From positions 214,105,494-214,169,493 of the forward strand of contig NC_059471.1 in NCBI RefSeq assembly GCF_018139145.2: a DNA stretch of 64,000 nt. Direction: 5' to 3'. The notes beneath the pieces are model-generated. The model made no database searches. It saw only the letters and a list, made by a program, of their open reading frames with translations, and was not told the DNA's origin. The position numbers and the translations under genes were made by a program. Every line of letters begins with the position of its first letter. The stretch's first letter is position 1. Source of the stretch: Gymnogyps californianus. Taxonomy: Eukaryota > Chordata > Aves > Accipitriformes > Cathartidae. Of this stretch, positions 12,847 to 25,139 are shown in pieces.

Positions 12847-14892
12847 GTATAGGATGAGTTTGGAAATCTGACACTGAACCTACCAGCTCACCTTTTGCTT
12901 AAGAGAAGGTGTAATCTGGCTAATCAGATATTTTTTATACAGTCAGAAGGAGAAAGAGTCCATCTCTCACTCCTTGGATTAGGGGAGATGTCTTAAAAAA
13001 AAGGAAATGGTGTTTGTTCATCTGCAGTATGATCCTGCATCTCTCCTTTGGAGAGGCAAGCTCCTCCTGCCACTGAAACCGTTAGTAGATTCTTCTGGCA
13101 GAAAGAGTAGTTTAATTCCTTGCAATTCATTAGCTACTTTGGTCACTGGGCTATGACCGATTTGGGAATGACCATCACTTTGTGGCTGATGCCCCATTCA
13201 GAAAAGGTATAGTTTTAAATTTTAAAATAAATCGCAAAAGGACTGTGAGATTGTAACATCCACTTTTTGTACCTCATCCTTCTCCCTGCCTCCATCCCCC
13301 CCCAGTACGGATTAGGATGGGGAGAGGGATGAATTATCTCTGGAGAACTATAAAAGATAGAATTGATTTTTGGTAAGAACTCCAAGGAAGTTCTTAATAC
13401 CGCCTTATCTTTGTGAGTAATACAGAAATGTTCCTCCACTGAGTGAGCGCCTATCTTCGAAGCTATCCTTGCCAATGTTATCTCTACAGAAAAGCAGCTT
13501 TGAAGGACAGAAAATAATATATGTTCCCCATTGCTTGAAACGGAGTTGTGTCAAAACTTGTAATACAGAGTTTAGGTTCTACGCTAGATATTTCCATAAC
13601 TTAGGGGAATTCAACAAGTTCACTGCTGTGATGTTAGCATGAGGCCAAGATAAGATTTGCCTATCTCGCATAATGAAATTTAATAACTGTGATGCACTTC
13701 AGAGCACCTGCACAAACCTAACGATGTGACATCGCCCAAATTCACAAAGTCTTGCACGTTAATATTTTTATTACAATGTGAGTTTGTGAAGCTTCTTTAA
13801 AAAAATTTAAAAAACCCATCATCTTTAAGTATTTCTTGAAGAAAGGCAGCAAAGTCTAGGTTTATAAGGGGAAGCAATCTCCTATTAGACTAGTAAGAAG
13901 AGATGGAAAAAATAGACGTAGTTTTGGATGCACAAGCTATTTATCAGGACAGAGGCTTGTGTGCTTGAAAGTTTTTTGTTTTGTTTTTTTCCCTGACCAC
14001 AACAGGAGGTCTAAAAGGCAATACTACCTCCGCCTCCTACAAACTGTCTGATCCTGGCTGCAACATTATCAACACAAATATTGGACTGTCCCACCCCTCA
14101 TCATTTAGGGTAGTCCCCCTACCCCACTTCTGAGCGTTTAGGCCAAATAGTCGATTTTCTGAGAAACAGAAGCCTTTGATTCAAAAGTTCCCGTTTCTAA
14201 GATAGGCTCATTTAAACGTGCACGAATCTCTAAACGTCATCTTCTTGCCAGTCCAGGGTTATGCTTATGTATAATACTTTCCTCTCTATTTTCAGCCCTT
14301 GACAGCTAGCAAGGAGAATGCATACAGAAAGCATCTTGCAGCTCCTCTAAAAACAATCCTCTTCTGCAGCCGAGCAATCTCTCCCAAGAAAAAGAACTTT
14401 TTGGTCATCTGCTGAAGCTAGTAATTCTGTTCTTTGGACTCCCAGGATTTCTGCTATCTGATGGAATATTTAAGCGGAGACTTCATTCCCCCGGCAGAGC
14501 GCCGACGGCTCAGCCACTCCACTCCGGTGTTCAATGAGCTCTTGTGTTCTATTACAGAAGAAATGCGATTTTCTGCCCAGCTGGAAAATGATACTTCTTC
14601 CTAGTGCAGAGATTTGTACCCCACTCTAGCCCATCTAAATAGGTCACAGTCACATTTTCACAATACTACCAATATATCCCTTCAAAAAAATGCAAAAGCT
14701 TAATGCACCCAGGGCAAAGACTATCTAACATGGAATACTGCACGCTCTCTCCTTAGGGAGGAAAAATAAATAAATCAAACTAAGGAAAAAGTTACATCTC
14801 TCTATAAAACCTCTTCCTCTGATCTGGCAGGTTGGAATAGCCCTCCCGTATCTCATTCTCTCATCAACTTTCCTATTTCAAGCAGATTTGAA
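12847..14892. other. Non-coding background, no gene seen
   Basis: No open frame above about 90 codons. Contains a C8 run (13296-13303) and a T/G-rich stretch near 13970-13990. A small GC-richer patch at about 14490-14530 is too short to call a CpG island. Confidence 0.55.
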
Positions 14893-15020
14893 GGCCCCAC
14901 TCTGCCAGTGACCAGCTCGGCGGTGCTTGACAAGACACAGCTCTGCGCCTTAGTCCCACCCTCCATCAAACGGGGATTATTGTTATTTTTCCCTGAGTGC
15001 TTTGAGCTCTCTGAGTGTAC
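14893..15020 (+). repeat. MIR-like SINE fragment (decayed)
   Basis: 'CACTCTGCCAGTGACCAGCT', then 'CTGCGCCTTAGTCCCACCC', then 'CATCAAACGGGGATTATTGT', then 'GAGTGCTTTGAGCTCTCTGA' follow the MIR/CORE-SINE order (tctgccactgactagct, tgcctcagtttcccc, atctgtaaaatggggataat, agcgctttgagatc). It spans both the core and the start of the 3' region. The open frame at 14908-15096 is a by-product of it. Confidence 0.7.
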
Positions 15021-15317
15021 CAGGAAGCCTTATTTATTCATTTGCCTGCCCCAAATGAAACAAGCTCTGTCAATCCTACTGGGCAGGATGCTATAGCGTT
15101 ACTGTTCTACGCGGTGCAAGTCTGCCAAAAAAATGGACACGTCCAAAAATATTAGGAGTTTGAGGTCTAGTGCGCTTTCTTGAGGAAACAAAAACTGTGA
15201 TACGTTGTTTAATTTCTTCTTCGGATGTCTTCTGTGCATGCTTTTCTTATGCTGTTTTACCAGTCAAATACAGTAATTAAGCACTCGTTAACGTGCCCTT
15301 CAAAAGCACACGCTGTT

Positions 15318-15372
15318 CCCAGCTACCCTGGTGTAAATCTGGACTAAGCTTAAAAAAGCCAAGAGAGTTAAA
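15318..15372. repeat. Possible ancient sauropsid dispersed repeat
   Basis: 'CTGGTGTAAATCTGGACTAA' resembles the motif 'ctggtgtaaatccggagtaact' that is common in old repeats of turtles and crocodilians. The surrounding match is weak, so the call is tentative. Confidence 0.25.
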
Positions 15373-16162
15373 CCCTGCATGTGAGCGGACTGAAACTTTC
15401 AGTGTCAAAATACATTCGAGGTAAAATGAATCAAAACGTGGAGAAAGGGGATGCTCAGAATTGATTTTTCCAACAAGGCATTTACAGGCACTCCAAACAC
15501 GATCTCCACTTCAAACATAAAATAGTCATTGTGCTGATTTGTTACAGTATGACTTGCTAACGTATTTGATTCCACATTATCTGAAACTCCTAGTTATCCG
15601 AGGTCTCATCTTCTTAATGGAAGTGAATGTACAAAAGCAGAGCACTCACTTTAACACACAATATATTATCTATACAAATTGGTACTCATTCAACAGACAA
15701 ACTTAAAAACCAAATTATGGTTGACTATCTATTTGATACTCTGCAGCAGAAAACTCCGCTTAAAGCCTGATAGCTTATAAAGCCTTTTAATGACATTTCT
15801 TGGCATTATAAAATACCAGATCTTGACTATGTGCTAGAACTCGGTAGAAAGCTCCCATGAGAAGAAAATCTTTGCTAGTTGGTTGTTGCAGCTGAGACCT
15901 TACCAAATATTAAACAAATATGGTACTGTGGGCTAAGATTTCAATATTGTAAAAATGTTTCTTGGCATAATACCCCCCTGCCGTCTCAAAATCAAAGATT
16001 CCTGCCGAAGCAACATGCTAGGTATCTCTAAGGAAATGATTTGGAAGCAAATTTCACAGGTAACCCTGCACCTAAGACACTGATCCGGCAGCCAGTGAAT
16101 TTCAACTTTTATCTTTGCTTCGCCACAGATGCCTCTAAACTAAGTTGCCTGCAAAATAAATT

Positions 16163-16192
16163 CAGAGCCTTGCCTCAGTTTCCCCAATTTTT
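16163..16192 (+). repeat. Possible MIR trace
   Basis: 'GAGCCTTGCCTCAGTTTCCC' is nearly identical to the MIR core words 'gtgcctcagtttcccc', but the flanks do not extend the match clearly. Possibly a very eroded copy. Confidence 0.3.
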
Positions 16193-18929
16193 GAGACCGC
16201 ACAACCTACTTGAGAACAGTGAATTAAGTCAAACATGGAAACATAACTCCCCAAACATGCATATGTGCACGCATGCAGAAATCCAAATTGCTTTTCCATT
16301 CCAACACACTTTCCGCACTTAACAAAGTCAGATGCTAGAGGTATTACTATTTATTTAGATACTTCTACGTGATAGTAAATAATACTTTCTAAAGCACATG
16401 GCTTTTTGCCTTCAGCACAGATATTTTTGAACTCAGGGCCATATTCTCAACAGCGCTTCAGTAATCTAGGAATAACAATCCCAATAACTTTCAGCAGAAA
16501 TACTATTTTATATTTCTTAGGCACCCAGAAGAACCTACCTTAATTTGCCAACTCCGTTAATTAAAGCTTATTAGAAGTTCTAACTTGCAAACAAAACTCT
16601 GCAATAAAAATGGTAAATCCCACATCTCATTCTACAGCTTTTCATCAGGATATAAGCCAGATCCTAGTTGTATAGTATCAGACATGCTATTAACAACACA
16701 GCACACTACACAGTTTACCGAATAAAAATTCAAGTCCATAGTACAGTGACAGATATTTGGATGCTACTGGGCAGTTCATGTTATAAACAGAGGCATTTCT
16801 CTTGAAAGTTCAATAAGGTTGAAAGCCAAAACAGTGATACAGCATCAGGGATTTATCATCTAATAATAAAAGAGTGTTTGTTCCTCTGGTTCAACAACAA
16901 GTGGAGTCTCATGCTGAAAGAGCAGGTTCAGCAGGCATGCAGCTTTTCAATTGCACTCCTTATTGTATGCTTTATATTAAAGAAAGCAATTTAACTTTTG
17001 AGGACAAGAAAATTATCTTGAAACTGAAGTCCTGCCTAAGCTCAAGGCCAAGCTAGAAAAGAACATATAAAATTATTAAAAGGTCTTCAATTATTACTAT
17101 AGCTGGAACACTTGCAACAGCTATAATTCAGGGTGCCTACACATTTTAATTATAACCCCCATTTTCAGCAGGTTATAGCTTTCCCTATGATGCTAAAATT
17201 TATCAGGTTTGCCCTGTCATAGCCTTTTAAAAAAAAAAAAGTTTAGGCCATATTGCTTACGCCGGCTCAAATCATGGGAAAGTAGAACAAAACTGAAAGT
17301 AACTGCAGTTCTGCTGCCCCACGGGTGACAGAGCAGAGGTGGAAACCACTTGAGCAACCTCTCTTAATGGTGCTTTGGAGTTTTTTGGTGAAAACTAGGT
17401 ATGGTATCATTGAATCCACTCATGTAAATTCAATGAAGTATAAAATAATGAAAGCGAGGATTTACATGGCTGTCAAGGTAATGTGAAACAGAAGCAACAC
17501 CGTCCTCCAAGAAGCTGTGTTGTACCAAGCATATACGTGAATTAATTGGCCCTACTTCCACAAGTACAAGCAAGGTTTCCTACCTAAACAAGTCAGGGCT
17601 TCTAGATCTTTGCCTCACTCCTTATCAAGCAAAAGTGAACAAAACTGGATTCTGCAGAAATGATCTAGGACAGCATTTTCTGGACCTCAATTTTCTACTC
17701 ATGGACCTTCCTACAGCAGTAAACCCCCGTCCCCGCAAGCTTTGATGCAAGGCACAACTCTGGTCACCTACAGAACAGACCGATCTGCTAGTGTGCAGCC
17801 AAAATTAATCCTCCTTTTTTTTTTTTCTTTTAAATATCCAACAAATTTAACGTAAAGCCATCCTGAGCCAGTGACAGGGATGCCTGCTAACTCTCGAAAG
17901 ACTGGAAGTACTTTCAGTTGAGTTATATACCTTTGACAGTGCAGATGGGCCCAACTGATGATCTGCTGGTTGTGTATGTCCTGCCAGAACAGAAAAACCA
18001 ATCTGCTGCCCACTCTTCTACAGCAGCATGTCTGGGGAATACTTGGAAATTCAGAGCAGGCTGAATTACTTGCCCTGGCCAAGGCATCTCGCTCCCGTTG
18101 TTTTCTTTTCCTAGGTCTGCTCAGAAACGAGCAGGGATTTCCTGTGCACGCAGGCTGGGCTGCAAAGGCACAGTCAGCTTTAAACTGGGAAGCACTGGAC
18201 AAACCGGGCATACACAGATCGCTTGTACTGGGCTCCAGCAGTAGGTTCACTCACCTGACATATACTGATTAAAATTTTGTTGTTCTTCTAAAATGCTCCT
18301 CTGGATTCTGAAATATTCAGTGCAAAGTATAATATTACAAGTAAATAAAACTAAAGCAGAAAAGAATCTCATACATACACAATGACGAGTACCTACAAAA
18401 CTATACACCAATGACTAAATTAGATATTAGGTGCCTGGATGTAACTACCAAGCAAAACTACTAAATTGTAGTTTTGTAGATCCAGATTTGTCGAATCAAG
18501 CTCCAGCAAATCACTGCTCTCAGTGCACAACCTCGTGCTGCATCCTTTCAAGTTTACAGAGTTCTGATAAGTCAAATATTAATGATATCGTGCACTTGAG
18601 AAATAAGTTGTGATGGTAACACGCTCGTGCAATGACATGTTAAGATTCTATGTCCAACCTCACCACTGGTATTTCCTGACTTTTTTGAGCTGAACAAATA
18701 TAACCTCATATGTCTCAATGTTTAAAAGAATGATGTAACATAGTAGTAGCATTGAATTTATGATTGTTTTTAATAAAGAAGCATCTTGGAGACCCCAGCT
18801 AACAACAGAACTCCATTGTGGTAGATACTGTCCAGACTTAACCTGAAAAGCCCTCAGTCAGAACAGTTTACAAATCAAATACATAAGACATACCTAAGAT
18901 GAAGGACAGGAAATATTACTGTAATAATA

Positions 18930-19014
18930 CTGATTTATGGAGGAAGTGACCTACCTAAGGTCACAAAGCAAGTCTGACCCCCGTCTTCTGAATCCCAGTC
19001 CACTGCACTAATTG
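18930..19014 (-). repeat. MIR-like SINE fragment (decayed)
   Basis: On the plus strand it reads 'GAAGTGACCTACCTAAGGTC', 'ACAAAGCAAGTCTGACCCCC' and 'TCTTCTGAATCCCAGTCCAC' plus 'TGCACTA'. This corresponds to an inverted MIR (aagtgacttgcccaaggtcacacagcaagt, tctcctgactcccagtccagtgct). It includes the tRNA-related head region. Confidence 0.7.
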
Positions 19015-19498
19015 CAAAACTGTTCTTCATCTTCCTCCTGAGAGGAGGAATTGGCACAGCAAGGCTGATGCTGCACCAGGAGAGCTCAGGGCTCCAGTCG
19101 GGCAAGGCAACAAAGCAGTTTTACAGCTGCAGACAACAATGATAATTTTAAGGATGGGAAGACAAAATCTTTAGTTACCTTCTGCCTTTGCCATTTTGTC
19201 TCACTTAATTTTTTTGGTTTGGAAAATATAGCTCCAACAGTCTGTGCGGGATCTCAAAGGACTTTTAAAATAAGGCACAGGATCTTCCTTGGTGGACTAA
19301 AAAGTTTTATCTCACTCAGTACTCAAAAAGCACAACTGTACTGTCCTTTCTACACCCTCTGTGTCCAGAAAATTTAGCCTATACCATTGTCCTACCACCC
19401 AGCAGCAAGTTCTCTATACGTAATATTCTATTTATTTGCAGGATATACTGGTGTTTTAAGTGCATTTTTAAAGTATTACATCACACTAAGCTGTTAAA

Positions 19499-19545
19499 AC
19501 ACTCATTTCACAGGTGAACAAACTGAGATTAAATGATACAAGAAG
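19499..19545 (-). repeat. Possible MIR trace
   Basis: 'ACTCATTTCACAGGTGAACA' then 'AACTGAGATTAAATGAT' parallels the inverted MIR words 'ctcattttacagatgaggaaactgaggc...'. It sits about 500 bases from the clearer copy at 18930 in the same orientation, so it could be an independent insertion or a separated piece. Confidence 0.4.
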
Positions 19546-20049
19546 ACTGTTTGCTGGATCAGCTGAAGGCTCGACACAAATTCAAAGAGCTCTTGAAGTA
19601 AGACTCTTTATTCACGATAATGAACTTGCGAGAAGTGCAGAGAAACCTGTTAAAAATGCATTTAACAGGATCCACAATACAGAAGACAGTCACTGCAGAG
19701 ATAAGTGGTCCAAGACCTTCAACTTACACTGGCTGAAGCTGATGAAGTTGAAGAACAGTAAAATACGTCACCTTTAGGCTAGTGCAGAAGTAGCCACCCC
19801 TCCAGTGGCTCTTTAACTCTCCCAGGTGCTGATATGGCATTTGTATTTAAAATACACAATATCAAGACATTTTAGGTCAGTCCTAAGGAATTTAAGTACA
19901 GGTTTAGTTATGGTTTCACTGGGAAGTTCTATATATTTAAGCTGCTAATCTAAATCATCATTATGATGATTAAACCATAAACATTGCAATGTCCTTTCAG
20001 CAGACACAGTCTGAAAACACCCGGAGCTTGGAAGCGGACAGGTGTCCTT
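19546..20049. other. Non-coding background, no gene seen
   Basis: No recognisable gene. A small perfect inverted repeat, AATCATCA-TTA-TGATGATT, lies at about 19953-19971. It is too short to interpret. Confidence 0.5.
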
Positions 20050-20330
20050 GTTAGTTTATTTTTGTCTCCATCTCCTTTAAAGTAAGCAAAAAGCTCCCAT
20101 TCTGGGTTAGCACAGGATCAATTAAGAGCCTATTTTAATTGAATGGAAGCCAAGCTTTCCTTCAGAGCTATATGGGCTGTGTATTCACTGATCAGACTAA
20201 TTTCTCCCTTGTGTGACTCTTCAGGAAAGTTTCCTTACGCAGGAGCTGGTGAGACTCAGACATCAAACCTTAATTGCTGGGGCAAGTTTTTCTTTAAGTT
20301 GATTTTTAGGTACCTTTAAACTTTTAATTT
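20050..20330. other. Candidate conserved non-coding element
   Basis: Complex sequence without simple repeats or open frames, containing ATTAAG, TTTAATTGAATGG and GATCA-type words and alternating AT/GC blocks. It resembles vertebrate conserved enhancers in texture only. Confidence 0.25.
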
Positions 20331-20380
20331 AGAACACTAAAAACAAATAAGAGGTCAACTCTTCAAACACAGTCCATGTT

Positions 20381-20432
20381 AAACAAGAGCATTTATAGGG
20401 TTATAACTAAGGAAACAAGCACATTTATAGGG
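20381..20432. repeat. Short direct repeat, period 32
   Basis: A 20-base unit at 20381-20400 recurs at 20413-20432 with 18 of 20 bases identical (AAACAAGAGCATTTATAGGG and AAACAAGCACATTTATAGGG). The units are separated by 12 bases. It looks like a local duplication with later drift. Confidence 0.75.
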
Positions 20433-21079
20433 CTGCAAGAGAAAAGCAACTTGAGCTTCTGCTAGAAGTGAAAGGGGTTGGTGGGCAGGGAAGGGAATAT
20501 AAAGAAAGTTTCGGGCAGTTTTTGCATGACCTGCATATTTTGACTTCTGATTTTTCTGCCTATCAAACGGTAACACCCACAGACTCAACAAGTAAAGCTC
20601 ATCAGGGACTGAAATCACTGCAGGAAAAAAATCCTGAAAATACAGGCTTGTTATTCTGTCGGAGCAGCTTGACTAGAAGATGCTGGCATGGGGGAGAAGA
20701 AAGGACCACCGTGGCTAGGAACCCAGAGCAAGTAATGCTGGTAACTCTTAAACTGCAACTGGTTTGCGAGCCATGCACCTCACTAAAACAGGAAAGCACC
20801 AGGACATCCTTCCCGTTACCTGGACTAAAATCTGTTTCATCCAGGGCTATTACAGAACAAAACAAGATTAAAAAAAAAAAAAATCACACACATTGTCCAC
20901 CCTATAAAATCCACAAAAAGAAGTTTTGCTCTTCCCTTCTCTCCCGCCCCTCTCCCTGCAGCCTGGCGCCAGGCTCGGCCCAGGGAACAAAACCCACGTC
21001 CTAACGACTGGTATTTTCAGACGCGAACCCATTGACGACACGCAGCCATGAATACCTTCTCCTCTTACTGTAGGGAATG
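20433..21079. other. Unsupported 178-codon open frame region
   Basis: A plus-strand frame runs 20468-21004 and a minus-strand frame of 87 codons overlaps it. The predicted product has no recognisable domain, signal peptide or membrane segment. It crosses an A14 run (20870-20883), which a real coding exon would rarely contain. I regard it as chance. Confidence 0.5.
20870..20883. repeat. Poly-A run, 14 bases
   Basis: Uninterrupted A14 followed by a short CA-rich stretch. Confidence 0.85.
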
Positions 21080-21540
21080 AAGAGCGGTCGGGTGGCGTTA
21101 TTGTTTTTACCCAGTTACATCCTCGAGCCTGTCATCGGGTATAGAAGAAGCCTTTATGCAGCAGTTGTACTGTCCCATTTCCTGGCTTCTGTCAAGCTTA
21201 ACAAAACCCAAGTACTAAACACATTTTATGCCTTGGAGTATCAAATGTTCTTTGCTATCAGTCGAAATGGAGCTCTGTTCATTTTCATTATTGCTTCATA
21301 TGAAAATGTTAGCTCTATTCATATTCCACATTCAAGATGTTTAACCTGGGTTCACTGTATGAAAAGTCAATCATGTGTGCATAAATTCAATATATTTTCC
21401 CCATTTATTGCAGTACAATGAATATCTTACAGAGAGCAATGTTTGTGTACTGATTCAAAAATATTATCTCTTTCTTTTGCCCAATTTATTTTGTATTTAT
21501 TTGAGGTGAGGCAGGTATATTTGGGTTAAATAAGCTTTAT
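21080..21540. other. Candidate conserved non-coding element
   Basis: A long complex stretch with quasi-symmetric words (TTCATTATTGCTTCATATGA near 21285), CATTATT and TAAATAAGC motifs, and no simple repeats. A 114-codon plus frame (21077-21421) lies inside but is featureless. The texture suggests an enhancer-like element; no alignment was possible. Confidence 0.3.
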
Positions 21541-22835
21541 CATTGCTCAGGGTTTATTATGTTTAGCACAAGAAAGAAAGGCGGCGTAAGAGAAGGAAAT
21601 AAAAAATCCATCTTCGAAATCATGCCAGCAAGTGGGAAGAAACACTTTTGCTGATAAACAGGAAATATTTTATTTCTAAAGTTAACATTCTTAAGTAAAA
21701 AAACAAACACTTCAGCTAAATTTGTGGGTTTTAAAACAAACTGTGGAAAACATTAAGGGAACTAAATAGAAACCATCTTTCAAGATGGTAAAACTAGGAC
21801 AATTGCAAACAGGAGGTATTAAACAAGCCATGACAACGAACATACACAACAGCCAATCTTAACACCAATTAAATATATCTGCGATCAAAAACCTAAAAAA
21901 AAAATATACTTTGAGAAATGTCAATCAAATTATTATGTAATAACATAAACCCTTCACATTATTATTTATATTTCAGGAAGTCGCACATGCTCCAACTAGC
22001 GTCCAGTGTGTTCAGAGCACCCTACAACCTACCAAAAAGATAAATGAAGAGAATCCTTGCTCCAGAAAATGTGCGGTACAGTCAATGACTAGAGAAAGCT
22101 GGGGTAGAAGGGCAAGAGAAGAACAATTAATTGATGCAACTCATCTCGGAAAATCACCAAATGTTGGTAACGTTCTGCCTGGGTTCTCCTCTAACTCTGC
22201 AAAAGCACCATTTTTGTGCTGTTCATGGGAGTTTTGATCAAGATGGCAACGGTACATACTGCTGAAATTAAAATAAAAAAATATAAGCGGAAAACATCAA
22301 TCTTCGTTTTTTTTTTCCCCGCCCCTCCTTTCTGCAAGTTTGCTCAATAATTTAAATGAAAGATCTAAAGGGAGTTTTCCATCTCTGCCGCCCTGTGCTG
22401 AAAGTGGAAACTGGATTTCAGACGCTCTTTAATAGAAGAATTATAAGATTTCCTTCTGAATCGAAAAAGCAATTTTGCAGTATTTTTTTGCACAGAAAAA
22501 AAAAATCAACTACACACACGATTTCTTTCCATCAATCTGTCTATTCTATCAAGGTTTTTCACCTAATGGGTAAACAGATTAAGCCCAATTTTTGGAGTAC
22601 AGATTAACACGCAACATGCAGTGACAGTAATCAACTGCCCATAATAGTCACAGGTTTCTTATGGGTAAACATGCTTTTTTGTGCAAGTAAAATTAAGATT
22701 TTTATAGTCAGTGTAATACAACACAGAGCATGTGCTAGGGTGTAATAAGCACAAGTGACTGACGTCCGTCGGACTCCTGCCCACCAGTGCAGCCACTCCG
22801 GGCATGCTGCTGTACTGCAGCAAGTACTGGGCAGA
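21541..22835. other. Non-coding background, no gene seen
   Basis: AT-rich with short A/T homopolymers. No open frame above about 85 codons and no recognised repeat. Confidence 0.55.
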
Positions 22836-22915
22836 CTGGGATGTTGGGGAGATCAATTAATGTGTGAAAAGTGCTTTGAAGCTGAAAAGCAAGAAGTAAG
22901 TGCTAAGTATTATAT
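22836..22915 (+). repeat. MIR-like SINE 3' half
   Basis: 'GGGATGTTGGGGAGATCAAT', 'TAATGTGTGAAAAGTGCTTT', 'GAAGCTGAAAAGCAAGAAGT' and 'AAGTGCTAAGTATTAT' reproduce the order of a CORE-SINE 3' end (gttgtgaggatcaa, taatgtttgtaaagcgcttt, gaagatgaaaggcgctata, aagtgctaagtattat). An A19 run follows 60 bases later. The 73-codon frame at 22755-22976 runs through the element and is not a gene. Confidence 0.65.
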
Positions 22916-22974
22916 CCCGTTTCAGCATGTCATTTCAACAGCTGCTCAAGCTTACGATAAACACAATGTATCTT

Positions 22975-22993
22975 AAAAAAAAAAAAAAAAAAA
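22975..22993. repeat. Poly-A run, 19 bases
   Basis: Uninterrupted A19 located 60 bases downstream of the MIR 3' half. MIR elements do not usually end in long poly-A, so the association may be coincidental. Confidence 0.9.
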
Positions 22994-25139
22994 GGGCATG
23001 CAGGTAAGGAAAATTTAGAAATTCATCCCCAAGTTTCTACCTGCAAAATACTTGACATGATCACACACCATGCAGACGTTGTAACCAATTCATACTGTAC
23101 AGAATGGGCACACAAAAAGATCCTGAAAACCCAAACAAGCATAAAACTTTTCTTCAAAATATTGGGGTCAAGTCAGCAGCCATGCATTTCGCTTAAGTGT
23201 GGAGCATTAAAAGGAACTTAATATTCTTGCAAAGAGAGGTGATCTGGAGGAAGCCCTGCTCTAATTTCTCTCTTCTGTTTAGATTCGTATACCAACGCCA
23301 AAACGTCGACGACTAAAGCAACACGAACATTATGCTATCATATTATTTACCTATGGTGGGAGAAGATAAAGAGTTTTAACGGAGTGAAAGCAAGTAAGAA
23401 AAACTCGACTTCAAAGCAAAAACTAATTATGTGTTTTACTAATTACATTTTAAAAAGATACACAGGGCATTACCAACGAACCCTGCAAAACTGAAAACAC
23501 AACTGTGTCTCAGGCTGCCTTGGCCTGGAAAAGAGCTCCTGAGAATTACCAAGGGATTCCTGCTTCCCGCAAACACAGCGCCACTAATATTCTCCAGATT
23601 TGCTGGCCCTGCTACGAACCATCTCAAGAAAATGTTTACATTAAAGTCGGGTTCAGCTAGGAGGTCAGCTAACTTTAAGGCTTTAAGAAATCAGCAGCCG
23701 TCTTGTCTCCCTAGCAGTGCAGGGGGATGGGGAAAGGGTGTTTCTTTTTTTAAGAAAAAAAAGAAAATCATTAACTTGCTGCATGGACAAAACCTCAGTT
23801 TTTCACTCCATTTCATCTGCTGTCAGTGATGTGAAAGTTTTGGGTTTTTTTCTTCTCCCTGTCTTTAGGCGTCCATCAATAAATTGTCAGCACATCTCCA
23901 AAGTTTCTGCATACTTTGAAGCTGCTTTTAGACTAAGCCACGACATCTCACGTTTTAAACCTATAATGAAAATAATAGGCACTATCTCACACAATTAGCT
24001 GCGATTTTTATCAGGTTTCTGACTTTCAAACTGCAAGCGTATATCAAGTAAACAAGATAAGGAATTTATATTGTACGTACTCAGCCTTTATTCTTTAAAA
24101 ATTGCTTCGATGAACACCGAGTGGATGTCAGATGATTTTCCGTTTCATTCTGTACCACACAAGAATCAATACAATCTGGTTTTATTTGAGCCAGGCTCCT
24201 AAGCTTACGTCTTATTTACATCTCGCAACTGATAAATGATAGCAATAAAAGTGTGGCATTCCACAGGAAGAAAGTGAGATTACACTTCATCTAATTGTTT
24301 AAAGTAGGAGAAACAGTATTCCCACTTGGAAATAAATGCCTTAAAGGCTTCCACTGGTATAATTGTATTGCAAAGGTCTAACAACTCTATGCTGAGCAAG
24401 AACTGCTGCAAACACAACAGTAAAAAGTCAGCTTTTTTTTTTTCTTTATTTTTTTATAGCTATGTATACATGTAAACATGTTAGAAAAACACAGCCTTCG
24501 TTCAAGGTTCTTAGAAATAATCAAAAAACATCTATGGCAGTGTCTGCGTAAGAGACTGTTCATGTGCGCTGTTAAATGAAGTCAGATGCACGTTCTCAAA
24601 GAGCACGAAGACAACTGTTAATATTTGCTTCTACCACAAAATGCGTTTAGCAGATCCAGGGTTATACACAGGGTACAACTTACAGCAACTGTCCCACGAG
24701 ATACGGACTTGCATTGTGGCTAATCGAATTTTTATTATTTTTTTTTTAATCCCAGAACCAGTTCCTAACAGCACACAGACAGAGGGAAGGGAAATACCTG
24801 CACTGTGTTCTGGTTCTGTCTCATTAACTTTAATTTATCTCTGTACTAAGTGCAACTATTTTACCAAGGAAAAAAGCATGAGCACGCATGTGCGAGCTAC
24901 ACAGGTAAAAAGAGAGGTAGAAACAGACAAGTAAAATCCAAATTAGAAATAATTTGTGTACAGAAATAATCTGAGTAAGTTAAGAGACTGAGTTAGCACA
25001 AGGAATGGATGCAGAAACCTTTCAAAAAGGAATTGTTATTGTCCATTTTTAACTTGCAAAGTTAGCCTTTCTGCAGGGTCTGACTCTTTCGAGCCACTCC
25101 TTTTCCTGCTCAATGAATCCCAAAATGATTTCCAAAGCT
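22994..25139. other. Non-coding background, no gene seen
   Basis: Short frames (97 codons or fewer) only. T-rich stretches occur at 24433-24443 and near 24730-24750. No recognisable repeat family or gene. Confidence 0.55.

Larger units (their letters stand above)
15021..18929. other. Non-coding background, no gene seen
   Basis: Holds an open frame of about 160 codons on the minus strand (17768-18250), overlapped by an opposite 104-codon frame (17958-18272). Neither resembles a known protein. Other contents are a possible old repeat at 15318-15372, a weak MIR trace at 16163-16192 and an A run near 17229-17240. Confidence 0.5.

Noticed and set aside
12512..12871. Three overlapping plus-strand frames
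   Set aside because: All run through an inverted MIR fragment.
14540..14605. Pyrimidine tract plus ACAG followed by a short frame, mimicking an exon
   Set aside because: The frame is about 15 codons, ends in a stop and resembles no known peptide.
17768..18250. 160-codon minus-strand open frame
   Set aside because: It overlaps an opposite 104-codon frame in locally GC-richer DNA and shows no domain; consistent with chance.
20468..21004. 178-codon plus-strand open frame
   Set aside because: It crosses an A14 run giving a lysine tract, has an opposing frame, and shows no recognisable domain or start context.
22755..22976. 73-codon frame ending just before a poly-A run, like a processed pseudogene
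   Set aside because: The sequence is explained by a MIR 3' half; the product resembles no known protein.
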